64,000 nucleotides of DNA from Cymodocea nodosa (Eukaryota > Streptophyta > Magnoliopsida > Alismatales > Cymodoceaceae). Below are positions 46,901 to 57,997 of this stretch, piece after piece; position 1 is the stretch's first letter; the number at the start of each line of letters is the position of its first letter. The DNA lies in the NCBI GenBank assembly GCA_036874045.1, contig CM072346.1:14174001-14238000 (forward strand). The letters run 5' to 3'. Both the position numbers and the translations under genes were made by a program. The notes beneath the pieces are model-generated. The model was not told the origin of the DNA. It made no database searches and worked only from the letters and a program-made list of their open reading frames with translations.

Positions 46901-47964
46901 TATATCTCTCTCTCTCTAAATATATGTTTTTTTCTAAAGTGATTAATGGCATTGGATTTTAAACTTAAGGATTCGATTGTGTACCTGAAAAATGATGAAA
47001 AAAGAAAATGACAAAAATTAATTTTAATTTTGTCGTTGTCTTACCATTTATTTATATAAAATTTTAACTTTTTGAACTTTTTGATATGTACACTAAACTT
47101 TTATAGGAATTCTGACATTCCACGCATTCTATTTTCTTTCATTCTGAAATTTTCATTTCATTTCCATCTAAATTTTTAGATGTGCACTAACAGCCCCTTA
47201 ATAGAAATAGCAAAAATTGAAATTCAAGTAATTGTGTATTTGATAAAAAATGTCAAAAATTAGTAGAAAATTATTTAATTTAATCATTAAATTATTTAGT
47301 TAAACCACTTAAATTACTCGAATCACTTAGTTAAATTACTCACATTACTTAATTTAATCTCTTAAATAAACCCTAATCAAATCCTTAATCCTCAATTAAT
47401 TTAATTCTTAATTCATTTAATCACTTAATTAAATATTTAATCACCATTTTAAACTCTAATCACCCCTTAGTTTGGGTGCCCGATTTGGTATTATGATAGA
47501 CAAAAAATGAATTCTGAAAGTATAAGGTCAAAAAATTTGAAAAATATCATTTTCTATGAAAGTGCCTGTGCCTCTACAAAATAGGAAGAAAGAAAAGAAA
47601 ATGGGGAAAAAATAATAATTAGATTTTTATATATTGAAAATTCTTTTGTGAAAATTTCAGATGCACAAACACTAAAAATGTTTCTCTTTCCCCAACACCT
47701 CCTAAGATATTTTTTCTCAAGTATTAGGGTTTAGGGAAATATCACCTGCGTAATTGGTGAACATGTATGTCATGTATTAGACGTATTTTTTCACTTGGAT
47801 TGCCTCAAGAAATTTTTTAATATATTCTTACCAATTTTACAGAAAAAATAAAATAAATAGACATGCCCACCGTATGGGACCACGCAGCAGCAAACATCAA
47901 TCACAATCCATCTTTTTTTCAGTAACTATCGTCAAGGTTTACCATCAACTTCCCTCCTGTCAAG

Positions 47965-48035
47965 GGTAGGAGAATATTCTTCTTCAATGAAATAGACAGG
48001 ATAGGAGAATATTCTTCTTTAATGAAATAGACAGG
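47965..48035 (+). repeat. Tandem repeat, two units of about 36 bp
   Basis: Two adjacent copies of a unit containing TAGGAGAATATTCTTCTT and AATGAAATAGACAGG, differing at about two positions. Recent duplication in intergenic DNA. Confidence 0.9.
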
Positions 48036-49627
48036 ACAACCACCGGGAGAGATGACAATTCAAGAGGCTTCGTGACATCATCAAAGGTGGCTCCAATCAA
48101 TTGTCCTAAAACATGTGCTGTTTTTGTACAATTGTTGTGGTTTTGCGTTTACTGGTATTTAAATTTTGATAAGAATTATAAGTATTGTTGTTTTGATCAA
48201 TTGAACCATTGTAAATGGTTATTTCTTGGCTTTACCGTTCTGCGGGAGGAATTCCAGAGCTTTTCCAATGGGGAGCTTACCAATCTCGTTTAAATTTTGT
48301 GTATGAAGATTGTGAACTTACGGGTATGTAGTTTAGAATTACAGTTGGATTACAACATCGTCAGAAAATAAGAATGATTCATTGTTTTTCTATAAATCCA
48401 ATTTTTTATCTTTATTTTTTTTCTAATATTCATAAGTCATGTAAAAATAATAAATTTATAAATACTAACTAGTTAATGGGTTACTAAGCCTATAGGTTAG
48501 AACTCCAACCTGTCACTGAAACTATTAATACTTTGGGTTGAACCAAAATGAAAAATAAGGGATGAGATGAAATAGGTTAATGGATTCAACTCACAATCCA
48601 ACCTTGTGGTAAATGATAGGTTGGAATGTAATTAACATATGTACCACACTGTTTTTTCTGAAAATGGGTAATGTAGTTGGATTTCAATTAAATCCAACTA
48701 ATAAGGTTGTCAATTGAACAAGTAGTGCATTGGCAACCAAACAAGTAGCTGTCTGTGTGATTGGACAACGGGCGAGTAGCCATGTTCAGCACAATTGACC
48801 CGTTTGTCATGCTCACATGAGAAATCCTTGTTTTCTTCAACACGCCCACTGTTCTATTGAAATTGAAATTTCTAATGAAAACACTACCCATACAGTAAGT
48901 ACAACCAGCATGTAAATCCAAGACAGTACCGGCCAATCGTGCATGAATGTCTGGTTAAAAGCTATAGTCGTCCAACAGAATTCAACATGGTTGATGGTCT
49001 GCAACTGTTCTTACCAAAACTATCAAATAAAATATCACCATAAATGCAACATCAAAAGCAATTTAAAATCTACAAATTTACCTCAACCTTATTTGTACGC
49101 TCTTATGACTTAAACATCAGGGAAAATGAAGCTGACTGCACATAGATCAATAATTTCTACTATTTTACAAGCTGAACACCCCAATCCAGTTGACTGTCGA
49201 TCCAATCAGTTCGACTCAATGAAAATATTGCTTAGTATATTGATTATAATTATTAAATCATTAGTTAATTCAAAAACAAATGGACTTAAATTAATATACT
49301 CAAGAATTAAATCTTGTCATGGCTAAGGTGACATAATCTCACTGTATTCATTCATTTGATACAATTTAGAAAAGCTGTCATCAACAGCAAAAAGTGGAAG
49401 TAACCATTAAGTTTTCACCCCTACCACTAATATTTATTCAGTAAAAAAATTGGCAATTATCTTTACCTTTTTTTTGAATAATTCAATTATCTTCACCTAA
49501 ATACCAAAAAAAATTGATTACCGCTAGACCCAACAGCCCCTTTTTGTGATTCAAACTTCAACCCCTAGTTTGATTATAAACGTGTACGCATCTCATGGCA
49601 GCCACAACCAAGTGATATGAATCTGTA

Positions 49628-52600
49628 TCAAGCTGATGATGCAACCTCGATGGCACTTCCAAGCGGCCATGCAGCCTCAACATAGGAATCACCATATTTC
49701 ACCTTCTTTACCAATGTGATATCTTGCATTGGATCCAGGCCTGTTAGAAGAAATCATTGAGAGGCTGTCAGATTCGTCTATGTAAACAATTAGGAAAAAT
49801 AATAAAGAGATGGTCATAAACCTACCGAAACCCTCCACAAGCAATGCCGATTGATAGACAAGATCCATGCACAAATAAGGCAGGTTGCTCTCTTCAACAT
49901 GAGGATACTTTGACCTAGCGTCATCCAAATTATATTCACATGCCTGCCTGGCTGCATCCTCGAAGTCTTTTGGTTTGACTTTGGCAACAGGCCCTGCAGG
50001 GTCTGCAAAACCAGCCTGGAAGGAAAATTACATACAAAATCAGACTTGTTGCTAATGCATCAAGCCCCACGAGAACACATGCATGTTTGTTTGTGCAAAA
50101 AAATGGATATTTAATGATTACCTCAGCAGCTCTGTCGAAGAAAAAGGAGGCAACAAATAAATTTTTCTGACCATCACCTCCACCGCCATTCCATACACCA
50201 CCAAAGGTGCATTTCATGTGAGTGCACGCTGGTTCATCAGCTTTCAGAGCTTTAACAGCAACTGCTCTACATCTTGTATAGGCAGGGCTAGTCAAAGATG
50301 AAGCATTGTATTCCTTGCCACCATAATTGTATTTACCTTGGTAATAACAAGAATTTATGTAAGAAAGATAAAGATGGCATTTTTTCTGCATGTTATAGTA
50401 AATAGAAAAGATTACTGTAAATATAAAACATCAGGAGAACTGAAATGCATAGTAACTACAATCAAATGGATACTTTTTGTCAAGAGATTTTAAATAAAAA
50501 TTACTTGTATGGATTATGAGTAAACCAAAATGAGTTACCACAAATGATAATCAAATGGTTCTTATTGAAACTGACAAATCAATGGTTTGATGAACTTTTT
50601 TTATGTAGAAGCTGCAGAATGAGAGATGAAAGAAAATGAAATATAAATTGCAACAGGGAACTGAAACAAACCATGATAGCCAGATAAAATGCAAGAACTT
50701 GCAGCATCGTCGGTCTTTAGAATTTCTGCTCTGGCTGCTAGCAAGCCATAGTGCAAGTAACTGTGAGAACATCATTAAACAGTGTTCAGATCACTCAATG
50801 AAGAAATCTTAGAAATTTTCAAGCCTATATGAAAATATCTTTTTTAATTTGTCTGACAGAAGAAAAACTAATATATCCTGATAAACACATAGTGGGAGCA
50901 GCCAAACCTGTGAACATAAAGGTGATACGTGGTTCCCTTAAGATACAAATCCTTAACGTATGACTCTTCCCCATTGGATGTTTTTGGTGCATTTTGAGCT
51001 TCCTCGTCTGAGATTGCATAGCCCATTTGAACAGATCCACCACCAAGGTCAACAACCCCAACAGTGCTTGAATAACTTTTACCAAGATTTCCTAACAAGT
51101 AATTTATTGTAACCTGTCAATAAAGATTCAAACATAAGATAAAAATTTTCAGAAACATACATCCTTAAAAATACTGTAATTGTTGACACTTCATAGTTAA
51201 GGACTCAAATTTCATTATATAGGCACAAAATTCTTTAGAAAAAGTGATTCACGAATTCCCTTGACTTTCCAGTACTTTAATGGCTGTTTTCAAAATAAAA
51301 AATTTCTTTCTTTCCTAATGATCATGAATTACTCTTTTTTTTTTAGGCAAAGATTGCTCGAAAGCATAAAATTATAGAAGATAAACAGAAAAATCTAAAA
51401 CATATAGTTGAATTATTTAGATTATCTGGACTGTGATTTATGGTCTGTTATGGACATGAACATGCAAGAATCTCACTTAATTCTACCCTGCATCCATATA
51501 GAGAAAAAGTTCAGAGGAATACCCACTGAAAGGCCCCTTCCTGAGTTCCATCAAGAATGGTCACCCAATCTTTCTTAGAATTCAGGGAACTTTTATCTTG
51601 TAGAAAATCTACAACCTGCAGAATAATGAATTAGGATTAAGATGAAAATATCAAAACATTCTGCAATATAAAGTACACGAAAAATCTAACAAAACTTTAA
51701 AATCATGATCACAATTATTGAAATAAAAACTTTGCAGAACTTAGGTTACAACAAATTTAAATTCATAATTAGAATGTGACTGCAATATATGACAAGAAAT
51801 ACAGTCATGCTTGCAACATAAAACAAAGGCACAGTACCTCCTGTAATATCTTAGAGGATGTATCCATACCCAGTGCTCTTAGACCAGCAGTAGCCTGAAT
51901 GAGGAAAATGACATAAATGGAATCATGTAGGGCAAATAGAACAATAATAAAAAGAACACATGGTGTGAAAGTGGAATTGGGATTACCCCAACCCTAACAG
52001 GTGTTTTCCTTCTTAGTTCTGAAGGGACCACATTTTCAGCCTTTTCTAAAAGATCTTTAAGTGATTCTGCGGCTTCTCTGGGATTCGCAGCATATGAGCT
52101 AAGGCCAGGTTTTTTCTGTAAATAAGTGCAACAAGGTACTGAATGAGAATGATAGAGGTGTTTATGGAAACAAACAAAAGAAAAAGCTAAGAAAAGGTTA
52201 CAGATAATTTCAAGGGATCTTCTCATGGATACAACAACAACACCAATCCAATCCATAATTCTACTACATTGAGTTAATCACATGAATCTTTTTCTTCCAA
52301 GTATTTCTATTTATGATCAAATTTTTGATTAAATTATATAAATTTAAATCTTTTCTCGTAATTTCTAACCAAGTAGTTTTAAGCCTTTCTCTATGTTTTA
52401 ATTTCTTTTATATTAATTAATTCTTCTCTCATAATTAATGCATTCTTTGGTCTTCTAAGGATATGATCAAACCACTTAAATTGATTTTTTCTTATCTATA
52501 TTTAATTGATGCAATCCTTACTCTATTTCTAACAAAATTATTTTTTAGCTTATTTCTTATTGTATTACAACTTGTATATTTAAACATACATATCTCAAGA

Positions 52601-55600
52601 ACATTAACTTTTTACATATAATCATGTTTTACAGCCTAACATTCTGAGTTATAAACTATAGCTAGTTAAATGGTAGTTTTATAGAATCTTCCTCTTAATT
52701 TTAGAGATATCCTCTTATCATGGATATACTTGGAAAAGTTAGAAATAGCTTCTATATCCTTTGAATATAATATCATCTTAGATAATCTTAAAAACTTAAA
52801 AGCATTGTTATGATACATTTATGGTTATCTAAGGATCGGTCATGAGAAGTATATTACATGTATGATATTAATATTTTGAAGGTATCAAAGATAATATTAT
52901 ATTTATAGGATTTACAAACTATTTACAACTTTTCCAAGGATATCAAAGCAAAAATCATGACTTTTTTCTAATAATCATTGAATCCAAGTTTACATTTTCA
53001 TTTTAGTTCTTTAATCATGAGATAATGCATGTATTGTCCAGTGGAAAGATAAAAATTTCTAATGGAAGCAACTCGTAGTTTAAGCTTTTTACAAGCGAAA
53101 AAAACAATAGCAAGACAATCAATTAAACTTGCCTCATATGTAGTGTGCTGTGTATATGAATCCAAAAATATTTGATTTAACTCTCCCCTCACTTTGAAAA
53201 AGTTTTGGTCAACAAAACACCTCAGTGATTTCCAACAGCCATGTACTTTCATTCATGAAATATCAAAGAGTGAATGCACAAGTTCCAACTTCCAAGAGAA
53301 CATAATATCAGAAATTATTTAGCATGGGATAAAATATGCCATGCATATCCTGGCAAGTTTAGAGGTTTTATGTCAGATGTGAATTCAAATTTTACCGATA
53401 AAAGAAGATGATTCTCTTTTGCTAGAATAAATGGGTCCTTATTTACATCTAGGATAAGTAATTGGTTTCTTATTGGTCAAGGGTTCTGCTATACATATGA
53501 CCTCAATGATGGAGAACTCTCCAAACCTCCATTGTTAATCCAAGAGGATAGAGGACACCAACCTGAGTTTCTATTTTAAAGCTACACCAATTCCTTGTAT
53601 GTTCATCATCTTGTTCATCTCCTCCATGCTGTAAAAACTTTAAAAGGTTGCTTCAATCTATTCGTCCTAGATAACTACACATAAGGAGAGTGCAAGAGGA
53701 TGTGCACCAACAAAATTCATGGAGACTTGCTCAAGTTGAACTGCAAGTCACAATTGACTTGCTACTACTTTCATATTTGTCCTCTTTCTTGCTATCTCTA
53801 ACCAAGGGCTGCACCTCAAAACATCAAAAACCTTGTAAAATTTATACATGACTATCTAATGCTGCCAAATTCAAAGGAAAGGAACAAGAAATGAAAGAAG
53901 AGGATCCCTTCTTTGAGCAATATTTGAACATAAGTTGTTGTAGATCATAGAACCAACAAATCACATGGTCCATTTGTGTGCAAATCACATCTAGATTGAT
54001 CATCAGATAGGAAATTTTCATGATGCCTTTGTGGTAGGTGTCCTGTTTGTCCCTTTCTTACCCTACCAGTTGTTGTTATACAAAAGGAAGTTCAAGTTTG
54101 TAAAAAGAATGTGATATGAAGAGAAAATGAATAAAAAAGGTGGTGAAGAGATTTCAAAAAAATGAATAAAAAACAAATGTTGAAAAAAGGTTTCACTTCA
54201 TCAATCTGTAAAACATCAACATTGTAGTGAGTATCAATCCTAAAGAAAATGTGATATATTAAGCATCATTGAAAGTGTAAGCAGAGCAATGCAAAAAAGC
54301 ATGAAAACCATGAATTTTGGTCAAAAACTTCAAATTTTGATGTGATAAGATATAATATACATATGAAATCACTTAAATTTAATTTATAGGTGCAAAAACA
54401 ATCTAAGCCATGTTCCCACTACATGAAGTCAGCCAAAATTAATTTCTAGGTAATTTTATAATTAAAATGATCAACATCAGGGTTCATATGCATATCAAAA
54501 AGTTAAGAATGACAATAAATATTCACAAAAAATCTAATATTAATAGATACTAACCTCATGTATATATTGTGTTTAATACTAAACTCCAGCATTTATTATA
54601 CATTTCGACAAACACAAATTACATATATCAAATGTGGGTACACCGTACAGTAAACATAGTAACACACCTATAATAATTATTGTAAATTGTAATGTATTTT
54701 CAAGCATGGTTTATAGGTGTGATATAGAAGATCATTTGTTCTTTCATGTGAAATTACAAACTTACCCTCCAAAATAATCATGCAAAATATGTTGAAGGAG
54801 AGATTTGAACCCACAACTTACAAATACCTTTAAAGTTATAAGACTACCAACTTACATTCAAACTTCTATTTAATATTTTAAAAAATTATTTAAATTATAT
54901 TTCTTCAAGAAGTCTGTCTGGCCTTTGGGAATTTCATTCGGACTACCATGATATAGATCTAAAAATTCCAGATTTATTTTTGATGAGGCAGTTATATATA
55001 TAAAAGAAAGAGAGAGAGACAAAAAAGTTATGAAAACTTAATAATTATGTATTATTAATGTTACGTATTATAAAATCTGCTAATATTGTGTATTATAAAT
55101 TTTTTTATTATGCATTATATTAATATTAATTATAAAATTATTAATAAATAAATATGAATTAATTATTACTACTAATTACTTATTATGTATACTAATAACA
55201 TATTAATTTATGCACCCCAAGAATAGTTTTGAAAATGAAAAACAATATTGCTCCTCTTATTAAATATCACCATTGAACTTCAACTTTTTTCAAAAAAAGC
55301 TGTTTTTTTGAATCACAGCTACAGTTCTACTTTCAAAAAAACTGTTCTTCAAAGGAGTCCTATCAAACACACTATTAATAAAAATACTTTAAACTTTCAG
55401 AAATCCTAAAAAAAATGAAATATCACAAAAATACCATAGACCTAACCTAGTAGGCTAGTACATCAAGAAACAGGATTAAAGTTAAAAAAACTCTTGAAAA
55501 AGAAAAGAAGAGATAAGTTGTTTAAAAAAGATGAACGCTAAAGAAAGTCACTGAAGATTGACTGCTAGCCAGAGATATGTTTCTTGAAAGCAAAGGATAG

Positions 55601-57172
55601 AAGAAAAAAAAGGACCAAAAGTATTGAAGATGAGGAATGAGATCTGCATTAATATAGTGTAGTCTCATTTATTGATTGACATTTCAAATGTATTGGTTCA
55701 TACACCAGTGTCAAAATATGGCTCTATCAACCAATCTAGTTGATTGAGGTTGAAACACTACCAAATTTCATAAGATACAATGTATTTTGAAAACATTGAA
55801 ATATTGTATTAATATGTTTGAAAATTTATACTATAATACATAACAGAAAAATTTCACAGATATGCATCGATAATAGATACCATGGTTTCCATTAAGAAAG
55901 GAAGATGCAAAAAATAGAAGATTCAAGTTCACAAGAAGAAACTTATATTTGGGATTGTAAATACTCATGTTGTTACCTATGGGAGAAAGAAAAAGGTTAA
56001 TCCTGATAGTTCCTCCCATGAACTCGAACTTGTGAGGGATTTTAAGGCTTACTTAAAAAAGATTAGTAACACCTTTGCTTAGCTCGAACTTTTAACATAA
56101 TGGTAGTCCGATCCTAACAATGTTGTTATGCTATATGTAATTAACATGTTATTCTAAACTCAACTAAAACACTATTAAATAACATTGAAATGTTTAAAAA
56201 TGATGAGATAACAATAAAAATAGATGAGACGATAAAATGAATAGATAGCATATGGCGATCATTGTAGAATACACAGCATGATCATCCAACACAATTCCCT
56301 GATTTCTCCTTGTTAAACCAGATTCAACAAGAAATTTCGAATAATAAACTGGGTACGCAACCTTCCAGCAGGTTGATGTCGCCTGGGCGACAGACACCTC
56401 AATAACTATGGTTAGCACTTAACAGACGTGACGTCGGTGGTCTTAACGCTGTCACAGATCCAGCCAACAGCTGAGAACTGAAATTGAAGCTACTTCCATG
56501 TCCACGAGACATTGACACACACCGGAATTTAGACGTGCGTTTAACTGGACCTTACACACAACAGTAGTTCCACAAAACATATACTTTTAAAAGTAGAATT
56601 TATCGGAATTCTACAGGCAGCATTCAAAAGTGACAACCAATCACATTTCAAGCATGGAAAGTGAAAAGTCGAAGCGTGAGCAACTCGTGGCAAAGCTGTT
56701 GTCCCATAGTAACCGTAACCACAAGATCAAGAGTAGCAATTGGAAAGCATGCATTAGAACGCCTTACCTGGACGAACAACTCCAGCTCCTTCCCAATAGG
56801 CAAGAGATCGAGATTCCTGTCAAAGCAGTACACATGGACTCGACTTCCGGAGCTCCCGGCATCAAAGATCACGGCGAAGCTCCTCTTCAAGTGCCCGACC
56901 TTCCTCCCCCCCGCATCGATCCTGGCGCCGTCGAGCGGTTCGCTCACGTGAGGCATGACGTAGAACACAAACACGACGAGGAGGAGGGGGACGGCGACGA
57001 CCAGAACGATGCCTCTGTTGCGGTGGATCTTGTCGTACAAGGATTCCTGCTGGCGGGGCTTCTTCATCCTGGCGGCGGCCTCGAGGTCAGCTGCCGGTCC
57101 CTGGAGGTCCACGGAGGACGGTGATCTGTACCGGATCTGGGACTGCGGGGATTCCTGCAGGGAATCCGGCAT
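49628..57172 (-). CDS. APY: Apyrase (GDA1/CD39 nucleoside phosphatase), membrane-anchored
   Basis: Hydrolyses nucleoside tri/diphosphates; the nearest Arabidopsis relatives appear to be APY1/APY2 (471 residues), tied to Golgi/extracellular ATP control. Nine minus-strand exons: 57172-56768, 52115-51987, 51894-51838, 51615-51523, 51113-50908, 50760-50672, 50336-50122, 50015-49826, 49740-49628, all in phase, 498 residues. One N-terminal membrane segment at about 54-74 ([20 protein letters not shown]) gives a type II anchor. Apyrase conserved regions: ACR1 DAGSSGSR (104-111), ACR2 RVGATAGLR (about 176-184) with upstream [11 protein letters not shown]3 [17 protein letters not shown] (220-236), ACR4 [14 protein letters not shown] (from 248), and a C-terminal [18 protein letters not shown]. 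All catalytic motifs are intact. The start is the first in-frame ATG; the frame is open further upstream without an ATG. Intron 1 (4.65 kb) carries LINE and other repeats. Confidence 0.95.
52215..52740 (-). mobile_element. RTE-type LINE 3' fragment in apyrase intron 1
   Basis: The minus strand begins near 52,740 with KFYKTTI-like and LYNSEC-like blocks, then MLRCLNIQ-like, [29 protein letters not shown] and ends in the [12 protein letters not shown] terminal block with a GTTGTTGTTG tail near 52,225. It is in the sense orientation with apyrase and is the only one of seven RTE relics on the minus strand. Confidence 0.75.
54335..55870 (+). repeat. Unclassified dispersed repeat, copy 2 (apyrase intron), with nested insertion
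   Basis: Two blocks, about 54,335-54,590 and 55,380-55,870, are collinear with the single block at 35,750-36,520 in the FolD intron (shared words such as CTAGTAGGCTAGTACA, GATTAAAGTTAAAAAAAC and TAGTCTCATTTATTGATTGA in diverged form). The intervening roughly 790 bp are absent from copy 1. Confidence 0.55.
54590..55380. mobile_element. Insertion nested in the dispersed repeat, with a tRNA-like (SINE-like) segment
   Basis: Interrupts the repeat described for 54,335-55,870. On the minus strand at about 54,870-54,780 it has an A-box-like AAGTTGGTAGTC and, about 45 bp on, a B-box-like GGGTTCAAATCTC, the spacing of a pol III promoter. No tRNA cloverleaf is apparent, so a tRNA-derived SINE piece is more likely than a tRNA gene. 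The rest is very AT-rich (ATTA repeats). Confidence 0.35.
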
Positions 57173-57997
57173 AGATCTGGGGGAAGGCGAAAAGCGCGGG
57201 AGAGTGGAGGACGAACGACTCTCCGATGGATCTGGTGCGTTTGGTGGCACACACGAACCACTGGACCATATTCTTTTATGGTCCGCGTCCTTTCACTTTT
57301 TTTTCTTTTTTTTTAATGATTTAATTTTTATTTCATTTAAAAAATATATTAAATTTCATTTGAACATACAATTTTTACTATTTATAAGGAAAAAAAATAC
57401 AACTAATCAAATAACAGAAATGTTTGCAAAAGTCTTATGTGATTGATAAAAGTTATTTAATTTATGGAAACGATATGTGAAGTAAAAGTGGAGGGTAACG
57501 GTAGTAATAATTAATAGGAATGAGAAAAGAGATAGTATGTCTTAGGGTTGAATTTGGTTCGACTTAATTTAAATAAAATTTTATTTAAGTTAAACTCAGT
57601 TATTTAATAATTAAGTTGGCATAATTATATGTAGTCAAATCATTAAAAATTGATTTTGCATTAATTATTAAAATCATTAATGATAATTAAGTAAATTAAA
57701 ATAATACTAAATGTCCAACAAATGATGTTACTTTTTTAACTTTTACATATATATGTGTGCTGCTTTATTATTGTTAATAATCTTAACTTTATTTAATAAA
57801 TTTTAAATCAATATATTTAAACCGTTAGATAAATAATTACAATATTTTTAATTGTGAATACTACTAAAGTATGCTGAATTCTTCTAATTAAGCTTACTTT
57901 ATAAGTTTTTTAAAATTATTATTTTAAAAAATTCGCCGAAGAAAAGAGAGGCTTTCGTTCTTCTGTAGTTCGATGGCTGCTCACCTCGACTCGATCA
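57173..57997. promoter_or_regulatory. Divergent promoter region, apyrase / U11-U12-65K
   Basis: The start codons are 825 bp apart on opposite strands, and both 5' ends are GC-rich while the middle (57,290-57,920) is AT-rich and empty of coding sequence. It must contain both promoters. A short perfect inverted repeat (GGACCAT, 57,263-57,269; ATGGTCC, 57,278-57,284) lies near the apyrase leader. No TATA box is clear on either side. Confidence 0.55.

Larger units (their letters stand above)
46060..49627. other. Intergenic region between PLDRP1-like and apyrase (convergent genes)
   Basis: Holds both 3' UTRs, an RTE LINE fragment (46,670-46,900), a CT/TA microsatellite near 46,891-46,917, a short tandem repeat (47,965-48,035) and AT-rich sequence with TTAAATTACT-type words near 47,280-47,460. 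Short ORFs at 48,072-48,293 (+) and 48,688-48,936 (-) show no domain I recognise. Confidence 0.5.

Noticed and set aside
48072..48936. Short ORFs at 48,072-48,293 (+) and 48,688-48,936 (-)
   Set aside because: No recognisable domain, no splice partners and no ortholog-like features.
54780..54870. Possible tRNA gene on the minus strand
   Set aside because: A/B-box-like words are present, but no cloverleaf or acceptor stem can be drawn; a SINE-type remnant is more likely.
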